A DNA stretch of 64,000 nt, taken from Amorphophallus konjac. Taxonomy: Eukaryota; Streptophyta; Magnoliopsida; Alismatales; Araceae. The DNA lies in assembly GCA_022559845.1 (NCBI GenBank), contig CM040126.1, positions 127,014,886-127,078,885 on the forward strand, given 5' to 3'. The stretch's first letter is position 1; every line of letters starts with the position of its first letter. The position numbers and the translations under genes were made by a program. The notes under the pieces are model-generated. The model did not search any database, had not been told where the DNA came from, and was given only the letters and a program-made list of their open reading frames with translations. Positions 1 through 10,786 of the stretch are shown here, in pieces.

Positions 1-1240
1 AGCTCTCAGGCAGGGAACCAGAGCTGCAGTCACAGTCCGATCACGACTTCCTCCCTAAAGATCTGAGCGCCATTTTTGGAGGGCTGAAACTACTACCAGT
101 TTTCTGTCTCCTCCAAGAAGAAGGACCTCATTCGGCCACCGGAGCTGCAAGTTAAAATTTTCTTCGTCAGGGTGGGTAATCTGCCCACTGTGCGACCAGG
201 TTCGACCTGTACCTACTCTTCCGGCTACCCCGCTCTCCTCCGACCTTGGATCGAGGCCCCGTGAACTTCTGCTCGAAGCTACTCCGACCACGATCGCGCC
301 ACCGCAAATCTCGTCCCAATCGGAGTTCAGGAGCGGCCACAGCGACGTCTGCAAACTGCTGCATCAGTTCGGTACCTGCCAGGAGCCAGACATTGCTGTC
401 CTGTTCCCATCGCCGGCACTGCCAGCCTCGGGTGTCAAAGCTGCCCCAAAAATTCAAGCTTCATCCGCTGTCAGCTGAGAAACTTTTGGCAGTGGTTTCG
501 TCAAGTTTGGAGCCCCGTGGATCCCGTGTCAGCATCAACAGCGACATCCTGTCCTGCAAACCTGCAGATTGGCAGAACCGGCGGACTCGGAAGATCGGCT
601 TTTCCTTTGCATAAATCCCCACCCCGCTTGGCCGGCTGAAGGCCCCTCCCTGCGTGGAGGTAGTTTTGGGTTTAATAAGATTAATCCCCACCCCAAGTTC
701 ATCCTTCCTACGTGAGGTGTAGTGTTGTACTCTTTAAGTTTCAGGTCAAGCGACAATCGCCGCAGCGTTCGGGTAATTACCCACGCTTCCCGGCGCGCCC
801 TCGTCTCCGAACGGGATCGGTGTCTTCACACCGATCAGGTGAGCTTCTGATCACACCCTTGTAGCTTCATTTCTGCAAATGTAGTATTGCCTTGAATGCC
901 CGTCGGACGGTAAGAGATCGCTCGGACTTAATTTTAAGCGATTTCGTGTCCACCGCGGCCCGTGAGTGAGTGCCACCCAACACCCCGCCTTGCGGGCCAG
1001 CCACCCACAAAGCTGGGTCTCCCAGGCCCATTGGGGGTCAGCCTTAGCATTGTAAGTCCATTCGGACAATTGAGTCTCGCCTCGGACCCTCACCATCATC
1101 TCCCGGACCCATCGGGTGAACGTGTGAGCCGAGTGAGCAAAAATCGTCATTGTGAGAATCATTGAGCGCTTGTATGCTTGCGGGTCTAAGTCCTAGGGTC
1201 ATCTCATCATATTTAGTAGTCTTTGGGCTGTGTCACATCA
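1..1240 (+). repeat. Probable divergent LTR remnant, 5' end outside window
   Basis: No coding capacity is recognisable here. The stretch contains the 15-mer CCTCCCTGCGTGGAG at 645-659, which also occurs inside both Gypsy-A LTRs (31161-31175 and 35447-35461). As there, an AT-richer segment with AATAA-like signals follows it. A CACATCA at 1234-1240 could be the LTR end, by analogy with the CGCATCA end of Gypsy-A, but no TGGTATCAGAGC primer-binding site follows. I infer an old relative of the Gypsy-A LTR. The open frames at 246-614 and on the minus strand match no family I know. Confidence 0.35.
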
Positions 1241-2060
1241 ATCACAAAGGAGGTTCAACAAGCAAGTATCAAGACATAAGTAGTATGAACGATATTCAAG
1301 AGCAATATAAGGTCAATAGTACCTTTGACATTTAAAATCTTGAACTTATAAACCATTGTCAAACCGAAATAAACAAGCTCGGGAGGTCATGAATAGTACT
1401 ACAGTCATCACATAACGCGGTTGATCGAGAGGCCGCGACCAGAGCAGAAGAATGCAGACAAGGATCTTTCATAGAACGTGATCAAGGTAACAACCGCGAG
1501 CAAGATGAACGCAGTCTCTGGACAGGTCGCGTTAAGAATAGAACTGGCAGAACCCAAACAAAACTCCATTCTATGGGTCCAAAGGTCGGTCGAACCAAAT
1601 CCTACACAGTAGGATGAGGATTCCAGAGGTTTTCAAGATTTTTATGGTACAACCAGCTCGACGTCCTTATCGAAATTCAAGGCTCGTGGAGATTTATGGA
1701 GGCCTTGATGAAGAAATTCCAGTCCAACAGAAGGAATATCCGACGGAGGGTCCCAACTTCACCAAGAATAGTGTTCCTACATCACTACCAGAAACCAATC
1801 ACAAGTGGTAGGTTAATGCCACCGGGGTGACAAAACCTTCAAAACAATGAATAATCTGTGACATGACATAAGTTGAAATCGTGGATCTCTCAATCAATAT
1901 AACTATGTAATAAAGTAAAGTCATGCTATGATGAACAATTTTAGGTTTGACAAGAAGATCTACTCTTTTAATCATTCTAAGAACATTAAAGTTAGGATAA
2001 GCTATTGTAGAGGTGAGAAAATGGTCTCTCGAACCCCATACCACACTTTTAATATTTGTT
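1241..2060. other. Unassigned repetitive sequence
   Basis: A gene-free stretch with no recognisable domain. The first part (about 1260-1800) has the mixed composition of a decayed retrotransposon interior. The rest (1800-2060) is AT-rich. No terminal repeats or primer-binding site are visible. Confidence 0.4.
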
Positions 2061-3184
2061 TGTTGGGGAAGATCGACCAGCCACCTATGGAAGCCTACAA
2101 ACACCAGAGAAATGGCATCAGAAGGAGCCTTGGGCGTTACCCTATGGGACAACCCTCCGATGCTTAAGTCAGGACCTTGGTAAGTGGGGATCAGGAGAAG
2201 ATGAAAGAGAGAGAGGGAGAGATGAGAGTCGATCGATCAATCCTAGAGTGAGGGCCGGGCTTCCGAAGGAGTGCTCGCCACGCCCAGTGGGTGCTCGGAG
2301 GGTGCCTGCTAAGCTAGAGGAATGCTCAGAAGAGGATCGGGTCTCTCTACTATAAAAGGCACTCTCTGTAACTGTCAGTCTGTCACAGTGCGTGGAGGAA
2401 TCTGTCTCACTCTACGTCTTTGTCTCTCTGAGTGCATGTGTCTGTGTCCCTGGTTGAAGGTCCATTATAGGGGTTGTCCTGGCGGTGGAGGTCTATCCCT
2501 TAATAGAGAAGAGCATGAGTCGTGGGGTAACGTCTGCCCGCAATCATGGGGAGTTTCCCGTTGAGCATCTGTTCCTCCAGAGTCGGGCAGCCTTTAGGTG
2601 AGTCTTACGGCCTCTGTGGGGAGTGCCCGCCTTTATTAGAGTTCAGGTCGATGATGGCGGGAGTAACGTTCAGTCGTCGGAGGGTCGTCTAGCATTTGAT
2701 ATGCCTGGGTCGATACCCTTCTTGGGTTGGCGAATCCAATGGATGGCCCTATTAGGTCGCCAGTTGTGGGCCAAGGTTGTCGAGGGCCCATCATGTGGAT
2801 TGCAGACCTTGGACCGACGCGGGCCTGGTGTCGATGGGCCACGCATGGGCCATGCCGATCTTACCCTCCTCACTAGCCCCCCACTCTCAGATGCCGAGCA
2901 CTTTCAAGGTCTAAGATGTATTCTCGGTGGGCCCGTCGTAGGAAAGTTTGTAGGAGGATCTCCTCTATCAATGGGGTAGGTGGGCCCTGCCACCTACTCG
3001 GCTTCTTGGCATGCAAGGTACTATTGGTCGAGATGTCAGGCAACGTCACTGTCATCATGACACAGCCATTTTCATCTGGGAGAGTGGGCGTGAACGGTTG
3101 CCTAAGTTCGGCGGTCGTACCTTGGTGGCGATGGGCGCCCCTTTCCCCTCGTGCCGCCTCGAAGTGGTCAATCCGCCTTCACAA
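2061..3184. other. Unassigned GC-rich sequence left of the Tat antisense gene; possible LTR or leader
   Basis: No protein family is recognised. It starts with a TGTTGGGG that could open an LTR and carries a TATA-like CTATAAAAGG near 2350. A pyrimidine-rich run at about 2862-2888 reads as a purine tract on the minus strand. That is what one would expect next to the 3' LTR of the minus-strand Tat element, but I could not define LTR ends or a TSD. Confidence 0.3.
2349..2358 (+). promoter_or_regulatory. TATA-box-like site
   Basis: ACTATAAAAG followed by a pyrimidine/GT-rich leader, the usual look of a plant Pol II core promoter in an LTR. There is no supporting start-site evidence, so this rests on sequence pattern alone. 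Confidence 0.3.
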
Positions 3185-3194
3185 TTTATAAATA
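3185..3194 (+). promoter_or_regulatory. TATA box of Tat antisense unit 1
   Basis: TTTATAAATA lies about 130 bp upstream of the ATG at 3321. Similar TATA boxes precede antisense units 2 and 3 by about 70 bp, which supports a shared promoter design. Expression cannot be judged from sequence. Confidence 0.45.
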
Positions 3195-3320
3195 CCAGCA
3201 TGAGGCCATCTGGGAAGCCCTACTCACCTCCTTGGTAATCGTCGTGGGTGTCGGGTGCTTCCTCATCACCTTCCTCCTACCCTAGTAAGGATCTTCTATC
3301 TTTCTCTACCTTCAAGACCC

Positions 3321-4090
3321 ATGGCCCCTCACAGGAGAATCCTTTGTGTCGGCCCTACGTCTTCTTTGGAGGAGGAGGAGGTCAGTCACGTCGGAGTCCC
3401 GAGCACTTTAGGTGTCGGTCCGAGTCATCCTCGCTCCCCGCCGTTAGTAGCCTATAGGGTGGTCTATGGCCTCCATGAGGCCTTTCAGATTCCTAACGAC
3501 TACGATATTGTCTTCCCCACTTTTGATGACTATCTTGGGGATCGTATTTCGGGTAGCATTAGCCTCCACATCGAATCCTTTAAGGTGGGCTTCCACCTTC
3601 GCGTACATCCTTTCCTAGAGTCGGTTCTTCAGTATGATGGTAGGTACCCAGGGGACCTCTCCCCCAATTCTTGCCATATCTTGTGCGATTTTGTGCACGT
3701 TTGTAACCAAACCTAGCCACACCCAACGTCTTCCACTTCCGGCAGTTCTATAGTCTTCATCGCTATCTGATGGAGGCATCGAACTTTTACCTCTGGGCCA
3801 GGAAGGGCAGAACTATCATCCATGTCTCTTCCCTTGTTTCTAACATTAAGCGTTGGCCCGACCACTTCATCTTCATCATGAAGGTAGGTGGTAGCAGCCA
3901 CCCAAGTGATTGGAGTTTCGCCGCGAGTTTCTACCCTCCCAGGGTCAAAAAGTTGCCTACTCTGACCGTCGAGGAGGTCAGGGCAATTAAGGCCCTCCTT
4001 CGCCACCCCCTCAAGGATGTCGATACAAGGCTGATCCCGGCGGTACTCCGAGAGCTGGCGTTAAGCCCCCCATTGCCCCATGGTACTACC
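3321..4090 (+). pseudogene. Tat antisense ORF unit 1, N-terminal half (PF04195-like)
   Basis: The frame opened by the ATG at 3321 (an in-frame ATG also exists at 3255) reads to a stop at 3714-3716. The homologous sequence then continues in another frame (ORF from 3770), so there is a frameshift near 3716. The pattern HPFLESVLQY, then LSPNSCHILCDF, then a Trp/Phe-rich segment around 3770-3890 matches the layout of the plant 'putative gypsy type transposon' domain (PF04195). Its biochemical role is unknown. The Copia-1 element cuts the gene at 4090. The frame resumes exactly in phase at 36551 once the element and one TSD copy are left out. The gene lies antisense to the Tat gag-pol. Confidence 0.65.
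4086..4090. repeat. Left target-site duplication of Copia-1 (CTACC)
   Basis: CTACC directly precedes the 5' LTR and is repeated at 36546-36550 directly after the split 3' LTR. A 5-bp duplication is standard for Copia integrase. Confidence 0.9.
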
Positions 4091-4570
4091 TATTGTGCAT
4101 GTGTGGAACATGCTTAATTCTATTATTTTGATGATGCTTATCATGACTCATTAGTGAGTCTAATGTGTACTTAATGATGTCAATGTTCATGTAGTATAGG
4201 TCAAAGAGTCAGCACTGGCATGTGAATGGCCTCATAAAGATGAGCAGTGTTAAGACATCATGCAATGATGCCATGGGATATGATGCATTGAAGTAGTAGG
4301 GCAAGGTATGAAGAAGTTCAACCAAGCTCAAAGGCCGAGTCGACCCCATCGTTCATTGCTTCGACGCAACCAAGCAGCAGAAGAAGCCAGTCACTCAAGT
4401 TTACAAAAGAAATCAAGACAGGTGATGAAAAGCTAAGATATTGTTGCTCGCATAGAAATCGAGGTAGTTGGATGCACAGAAATCATGGCAGATGATGCAG
4501 AAGAATGAAATTGAAAAGTTAAAGCCAAGTGGAGTTCACCCCCTTGCTTAAACAAGTTAAACATCAAGGC

Positions 4571-4684
4571 AAACAAATAGTTGAGCTAAGGGTGACAAAT
4601 AGCCATACACAGGTGACAAATACCTATTAGAACTGACAAATAGATAGACAAGGGTAACAAATAGGTCACAGGGTTGACAAATAG
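4571..4684 (+). repeat. 21-bp-period TGACAAATAG array in Copia-1 U3
   Basis: The core GACAAAT (or AACAAAT) starts at about 4572, 4594, 4615, 4635, 4656 and 4676, a spacing of 20-22 bp. Further copies occur near 4749 and 4771. The same array is in the 3' LTR at about 12185-12300. The spacing equals two helical turns, which suits stacked protein-binding sites; that function is inference. Confidence 0.7.
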
Positions 4685-5209
4685 ATAAAGTCAAAGGATG
4701 AAGGCAGTGGAGAAAACATCAAAGGTGACGGCTCAGGGAGTTAAGGGTGACAAATGGATAGATGAGTAAGGCAAATGGTTGATATGGCCAGCAAGCAGTC
4801 TCGGCTGCGTCAACGCCACCTCCACAATGCATCGACACCATCAAAGCTCCAGCAGCAGTCAGGCAGCAAAGGACCGTTGGATGTTCCAACACAGTGATCA
4901 TAGCCTCGTCAACGCAACCATAGGAGGCGTCGACGCAAGGACCACTCCCAGGAAGCGTTGTAAACGCTTTTTCCAAAGGCTGCGTCAATGCCTTTTGTCT
5001 GCTGCATCGACGCACAACACGCCCTTCGTCAAGCACTTCATGCACTGAAGTGTTGACCCCAGGAGTCGACTCTTCTTTCTCCATGTTCTGGTTGGGAGCA
5101 ACTCAGCCAACTGCGTCGACCCTGCTCCCTCAGGGCGTCAACGCTGGGGGTCTTCCAAAAGCCGTTATAAACGGCCCTCCCAATGGATGCGCCGACGCCA
5201 TGTACTCGA

Positions 5210-5221
5210 TGCGTCGACGCA
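5210..5221. repeat. Palindrome TGCGTCGACGCA
   Basis: A perfect 12-bp palindrome. Degenerate copies occur throughout 4340-5220, and perfect copies recur at 11971-11982, 12819-12830 and 62701-62712. Confidence 0.85.
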
Positions 5222-5611
5222 CTAGAAGATTTTTCAAGCTTATGTTGGTCTGAACCTGCACAGTTTCCGAAGCCCATCCAGATAATAAAGAATTCTGATG
5301 TAAACCTCCAAAAACATGCTTTTTGAGGTCTGGAGGAAGATTCCTAGGTCAGAGGTCCTGCCATTTCATTATGTCATCTCAGAACATCTTTTTGAGGAAG
5401 ACCTTGCGAGGGACCAAATCTGCAAAAGTCTTCTCTGCCAGAAGACTGCCTTTTCTATCCTGAGAAAAGACTAGTCATGTGGCATTCACTTCATTACACA
5501 CTAGACAATGCCATTCTCACTATTGAAAGAAGATCAGAGGTTAAAGAAACTACTTTAATTTGAATTGGTCATATTGCAGATTTCTTGGAGGGAAATGTTC
5601 TACCCAGCTCT

Positions 5612-5621
5612 CTATATATAT
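5612..5621 (+). promoter_or_regulatory. Copia-1 5' LTR TATA box
   Basis: CTATATATAT downstream of the U3 arrays and conserved at the corresponding place in the 3' LTR (about 13217). It probably directs genomic RNA synthesis starting about 30 bp downstream. Confidence 0.6.
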
Positions 5622-5974
5622 GAAGCTCCTTCACAAAGAGGAGCTACTGTTGCCTTGAAGAGAAAAGCCCACGTCTCCCTTGAGCCTTCAACAGAAAATC
5701 TGTGAGAACGAAAAGAAAGAAGTGTGGAGAGCATCCCAGCCTTGGTTCAATCCAAACCAGTGCTGAAAAATGGAGAAGAAGCTGAAAGGAGTGCATCCCC
5801 TCATTGCAGTCGACCTGAGCCTGATAGAGCTTCAAGACTTCGATCTGAAGCCACCGTAGCCTTCTCTTTGTGATTGGTTTTCTGTTTTCATTTGCATCTT
5901 CTCAATCTGTAAATCGTGTGTGTTTTGGGCAGTTGTCCCCAAGTTTTTGCTACACTTGCAGCTTGTTTTCTTTG

Positions 5975-5978
<4 letters not shown>

Positions 5979-6011
<33 letters not shown>
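5979..6011. repeat. (GT)n microsatellite
   Basis: About 16 uninterrupted GT units in the Copia-1 5' LTR. The run is much shorter in the 3' LTR (near 35945), so it expanded or contracted after insertion. Confidence 0.9.
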
Positions 6012-6012
<1 letters not shown>

Positions 6013-6490
6013 TGGATTTCATCCCCGTGTGTGTGTGTATGGTGGATTTCATCCCCGTGTGTGTGCTGATGACTTCATCCTCGTGTGGTAAAGTCTCACC
6101 GGTTTGGTGAGGGGTGGATGTAGGTCTGCGGGTTTGCATACGGAACCACCTTAAAAATCCCTATGTAGTGGGTTGTGTTTTGTGTGTGATTGCTCCTTAT
6201 CCTCTATCCCCATTCGGAGGTGCTTGTGTGTTTTAGATCTTCATAGTTTGTGCTTTGTCTATGGACACCATATACAGACTCTAGCTAGCTCGGAGGTCAC
6301 ACACACTTATATTCTAATCACACATACCTTGAGTCTATTGAGTTGCAATCCAGTTAACTGCCAGATCTCTCATTTGCATGATAGCAGTAGTTTGTGTTCC
6401 TATCAGTTAACTTTTTAATTGGGTAAAGATTGTATCGGATCTATTTGACCCCCCCTTCTAGATCCGGCTGCACCCAAGGGACCTAACAAT

Positions 6491-6502
6491 TGGTATCAGA
6501 GC
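6491..6502 (+). promoter_or_regulatory. Copia-1 primer-binding site (initiator tRNA-Met type)
   Basis: TGGTATCAGAGC, complementary to the 3' end of plant initiator tRNA-Met, lies 2 bp after the 5' LTR end. Confidence 0.9.
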
Positions 6503-6564
6503 CACGCTCTGTCATACCCAGATCTAATGATCTGCAGAGAAGGATCCCAGTGCTTTTATAAATC

Positions 6565-8424
6565 ATGAAGTCTTTCGCTGATCAGTTTTTTATGTTTTCC
6601 CCTCCGATCTTTTCTAGTTCTAATTTTGATGTCTTGTTAGGAAAACTGTGTGGGATGATAAACTCCTATGATCCCAAACTTTGGACTCTCATATCTAACG
6701 GTCCTCACAAACTGTCGTTGGACCAATCCAAATGGATAGCTAAATAAAGGACCAAAAATGATGAAAATCTCGTTGTCTTAAATCTAATGAAGATGGTTGT
6801 TGACTGCAACAAATTTCCATTTGTCTCTAACTACAGCTTAGCCAAATAAATTCTGGAGGGCCTAGTTAGCATCCATGAAAACAAGGAAAAGCACAACTGC
6901 TTCATGGCCGGAGATGAAGACCAGCTAAGCAACTCATCATCTCATGTAAATTCTGAATCTGAGGACTTTACACTAAATGAACTCATGGATGCATATGAAG
7001 AACTTGCTAAACAGTACAGGAAAATCAGATCTGAAAATAAAAAATTGAAAAAGGAACTTGAGAATAACATTCACGAATCGTCCTGTGAGAAATGTGCTGA
7101 ACTAGAAAACCTAAATGAAGGTCTGCTCTTGGATGTTGGTATCCACAAGAAGCAAATTGCTTCCCTAAGAAAAGAGAATGAAACTCTTGCAACTAAAATT
7201 TCTGAGGTAGAAAAGAATGAAGGAGAGTCGAGAAATAAGTCAGACTCAATGCATGATGATCAAAAGCTTATTGATGAACTGATTAACAATGACAAGCTCC
7301 TTAAAGAAAATGAAGAATTAAGAAAACAAATTAAGGTACTGAATGATAAGCTCTTGGTTCATGAAAAAGGAAAACACATTGATAAAAATGATTCTGAAAA
7401 ACTGCATGTCCTAGAGCTAGAAATCGAAGATTACAATAATGTGAACTGCATGCTTAAGGATAGGATCACTGATTATGAGGAAGAACTTGCCAGCTCTGAA
7501 ATCCACATCTCATCCCTGGAAAATGAAAATGAAGACTTAAAGAGTTCCCTGTCTGAATTTGTCAAGAGCAAAGAAAATCTAGACAGATTGTTAGGAACTA
7601 TGGTGAATTTTCAAAGAGAGGGGGGTGGTTTCATCCCACAAAATAAAAAATCCTTTGAAAATAAACTCTACACATCTTTTGTCCCAAGCTCCAATGTAGC
7701 TAGCTCTTCCAACTCACCATCAAATCAACCTGCCAATCTGGAACCTCAAAAATAGTCCACTATAAAGAAAACATTTAGTCAAAAATAGAAAAATGGATCT
7801 GTTGATATTGATGTGCATGATAGGAAGGCTAATGCTATGCATCACGTGTTTGAGAAAAGGAAAGCTTCATGTTTTTATTGTGAAAAATTGGGTCATCTCA
7901 TGCATGAATGTTTTATCATGAAAAAAGATGACTTAAAAGCATGCAAAAATAAGACGAACAATGGAGAAAAAAAGAGCAAGGGATAGATTTACATAGGGAA
8001 AAGGTGTGCACAACACACTCCTACTGAACTGCCCAAAGATGGCCAGATGCAACAACGCACCCACGAGGGCAGGCCGACGCACCAGCATGATCGACAACAA
8101 TTCATGCAGAAAAGGGCCTGGGCAGGTAAATTTGGGGTCTCTAACACTCCCTTTACTACTTATACTGCAAAAAGAAGCACCCATCTTCATGCTAAACCTG
8201 TTAATCTCCCTACTTACCCACAAAAGCTCAATGCACATGCACATAAGAAACATGTCGAATCCTTTGAGTACTGTTTCTATTGTGGGAGAATTGGACATGA
8301 AATGTATGACTGTCATACAATGAGGGAAGATGACATGAGTGCATTGAAGAAGAGAAATATAGTTGCCAGAAGAACTAACCCGCAAGGACCCAAGAAAACT
8401 TGGGTACCTAAAAATTCTAAATGA
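6565..8424 (+). pseudogene. Copia-1 gag (Sirevirus-type) with five in-frame stops
   Basis: One reading frame covers the whole gag from ATG 6565 to the stop at 8422-8424. It is broken only by in-frame stops at 6745, 6847, 7753, 7786 and 7984; I see no frameshift. The N-terminal part resembles the LTR-Copia gag region of Copia-2. From 6904 on it is Glu/Lys/Asn-rich with strong coiled-coil character (about 280 residues between stops). Two CCHC zinc knuckles follow, CFYCEKLGHLMHEC at 7870-7911 and CFYCGRIGHEMYDC at 8272-8313; these bind nucleic acid in gag proteins. The protein would form virus-like particles packaging its own RNA. No pol follows. Confidence 0.85.
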
Positions 8425-10507
8425 GAATTTTGGATGCAGGGTGCCTTGGAGCTGAGTAAAAGATGATCAAAAATTGAATGCTCAAGGCACAAGTATGTAC
8501 ATAGATCTTCAATTCATGTTTGAGTCTGTATGATATATCCGCCTTCAGTTGTTCAGTGAAATTCTCCTACTTTCAATAAAATCTTGCAAGTCTGAAAACC
8601 CTCCTTCTGAATTGTTGAAAATTCCCTCTTGATTAAATTGAAAATCCTGATGTTTAGAATGACTGAACTTCTGGTATATCGAAAAGTGTATGTCAGAGTG
8701 ATGAGCTAAGCCTGTAAGGAGATAGCACCTTGTGTGAGGTGATCCTTGGATCTAAGTTCTCCACCTAGTACCAGAATTCAGAACTTGATATGATTGAATC
8801 TGTTATGTTGAGGGAATTGCCTTGATGATGGAATTGCTATGATGATGAGTTGTTGTTAATGACATGCAAGTTCGCAGCTAGTCTATTGCTACTTCTTTTT
8901 TCTCTTTAACAACCATGTGTATTTTTTGCTTATCATTATTTTCAGCCATTCCTTTTGATGATGTCTGTCATGGCTGCATACAATTCACCTCATCATTCAT
9001 GTGGACATTTAATCGTTGTGTGATTGTATTAACTTCCACAAGCATTGGACTAAGGGGGAGTTTGTAAGTCTGCACTTTAGTTTACCTTGCATGTGTTGTG
9101 GGCTGTAAGCATCATCTTGTATGTTTCATGCACTCCAATGCATATCATACAAAACGACCCAACACTTGCCTCTTGCGTTGCATGCTAGATTATACTACAC
9201 TCTCATTGTTGTGACCCTTTCGTATATAGAATGGTGACTTGTGGAAGGTTGGATTAAGTCCAACTGAAAGCTATCACTATGCGTAAGAGGATCCTCGGAT
9301 CAAGTTCTACACCAAGTACCATGGGTCAATTGCTCATATAAGTCATAGGCTGCATACCCCCTTGGTTATTCCTTCAAATGCATTTTGAAGTTCATGCACA
9401 AGTTAAAGGGGAGTCAACATGAAATTTCAATCGGCATGCTTGCATACTGTCCAGTCTAAAATTCATCATGTTGATATCTTAATTGATTGCATATTCTCAG
9501 GGGGAGCTTGATTCATTTTTGACAAATTGTTCATACTAGCTGTGGTGTGCCTGATTGATGAACTTTTGATAAAAAGGAAAAAGATTGAGTTTCAAGCAAA
9601 TGGAAAACTATGTTTTAATGTATATGTTTGACATGTGGTTTTCAATTGACTTGCATGAAGAATTAAAGTTAAAATTAAAAAAAATGTGTGTGCTTGCTAA
9701 ACAGATTGACCCAATGCATGATAAGGTTAACCTAACCATGTGTTCTTTGTACATTCTACATACTGTCTGATCAGTGCGTCGACCCACAATTCCCAGTGAG
9801 TCGACCCCACAGTTTAAATCCTCTGTAATCTCCGTTCTGTCTGAGCTAAGTGCATCAATGCCCTGAGGTACCTGCATCGATGCACCAAGTCACTTGCTAG
9901 CCTTCTTTGCCTCTTCCCATCTAAGCTCACTGCATATCCTCAAGAGGAGAGTTTACTGTCCATTCCCACTCTCTACCCAACTGCATTCTCTACATAAATC
10001 AATGCTCTGCATCATACTGATTGATATGTTGAATACTACCTTAGGGCAGATACATTGAAATCTGAACTTCTTTGATATTCCTAAAGATCTATCATCTGTC
10101 TGCTTAAATGCCCAGTTGCCCGTCCTAAATTCCTTGAATGCCTTGAATTCCTTGAAAGAATTTCTATCTGTTTGCAAAGTTCATTTATCAGAGTAAACCT
10201 TAAAGATGAATCTTTCTTTATAGAGTTCTATGATTGCCCAGGTCATTAAAACTATTTGTTTAAATTTAATGATTTCTTGAGTTTTAATGTTAAATGGTCT
10301 TGAAAGTGGCTGTTTTCAGACTTAATGGACTTAAACCATTGTTTCATGTTCTGTCTTGTTATGCCTTCTGAAATCTAAAAGTTTATCCTAAGTACAAAGG
10401 CATCTTTGATTGAAGAACTTCAGTGTAGTATTGTTTTTAAACATTTGTCAAATCTGAAGATTTCAAAAAGGGGCTACAATTAATGAAAGCAATGAACTTC
10501 AGTCATG

Positions 10508-10586
10508 CTGAGTAACTGCGGATATTGGCGTCTGATAAACGTATATCCTTATGTAAAAAGGTGTGTCCTGAGTTCAGTGCTCTAAG
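10508..10586 (+). repeat. Conserved Sirevirus 3'-region repeat, copy 1
   Basis: CTGAGTAACTGCGGATATTG followed by GCGTCTGATAAACG. A second copy lies at 10706-10786, and two reverse-complement copies lie in the same relative place in Copia-2 (about 51690-51740 and 51795-51845). Confidence 0.75.
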
Positions 10587-10705
10587 GTAGAGCAAAGGCA
10601 ATTATTTCACTGAGAAACCAAGTCTCTTCATCAATGAAGTGGAGTGGACAAAGTCATGAAGTGACTTGCTACCTCTATTCTAATTGAATCAGAATAGTGA
10701 GCTAC

Positions 10706-10786
10706 ACTGAGTAACTGGGGATGCTGGCGTCTGATCAATGTGCATCCTCATGTCATAAGGTGCACGTCACACTTGAATGCTCTTGA
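10706..10786 (+). repeat. Conserved Sirevirus 3'-region repeat, copy 2
   Basis: CTGAGTAACTGGGGATGCTG followed by GCGTCTGATCAATG, about 200 bp after copy 1. It is clearly homologous to copy 1 and to the Copia-2 copies. Confidence 0.75.

Larger units (their letters stand above)
4091..6488 (+). repeat. Copia-1 5' LTR
   Basis: Matches 11704-13473 joined to 35835-36545. The first bases are TATTGTGC where the 3' copy has TGTTGTGC, so the terminal TG has mutated; the end is ACCTAACA. The U3 part holds a 21-bp-period TGACAAAT array and many GTCGAC-type palindromic motifs. A TATA box lies at 5612, and GT microsatellite and CATCCCCGTG repeats lie in the transcribed part. Relative to the 3' copy it lacks about 100 bp around 6366. 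Confidence 0.92.

Noticed and set aside
246..614. 122-residue plus-strand frame
   Set aside because: No recognisable domain; lies in a probable LTR remnant with overlapping frames on the other strand.
2623..2979. 118-residue plus-strand frame
   Set aside because: GC-rich non-coding sequence left of the Tat antisense gene; no motif, no family match I can name.
4719..5084. 121-residue minus-strand frame (similar to 12401-12649)
   Set aside because: Conserved only because both lie in Copia-1 LTRs; the repeats are GTCGAC motifs, not a protein.
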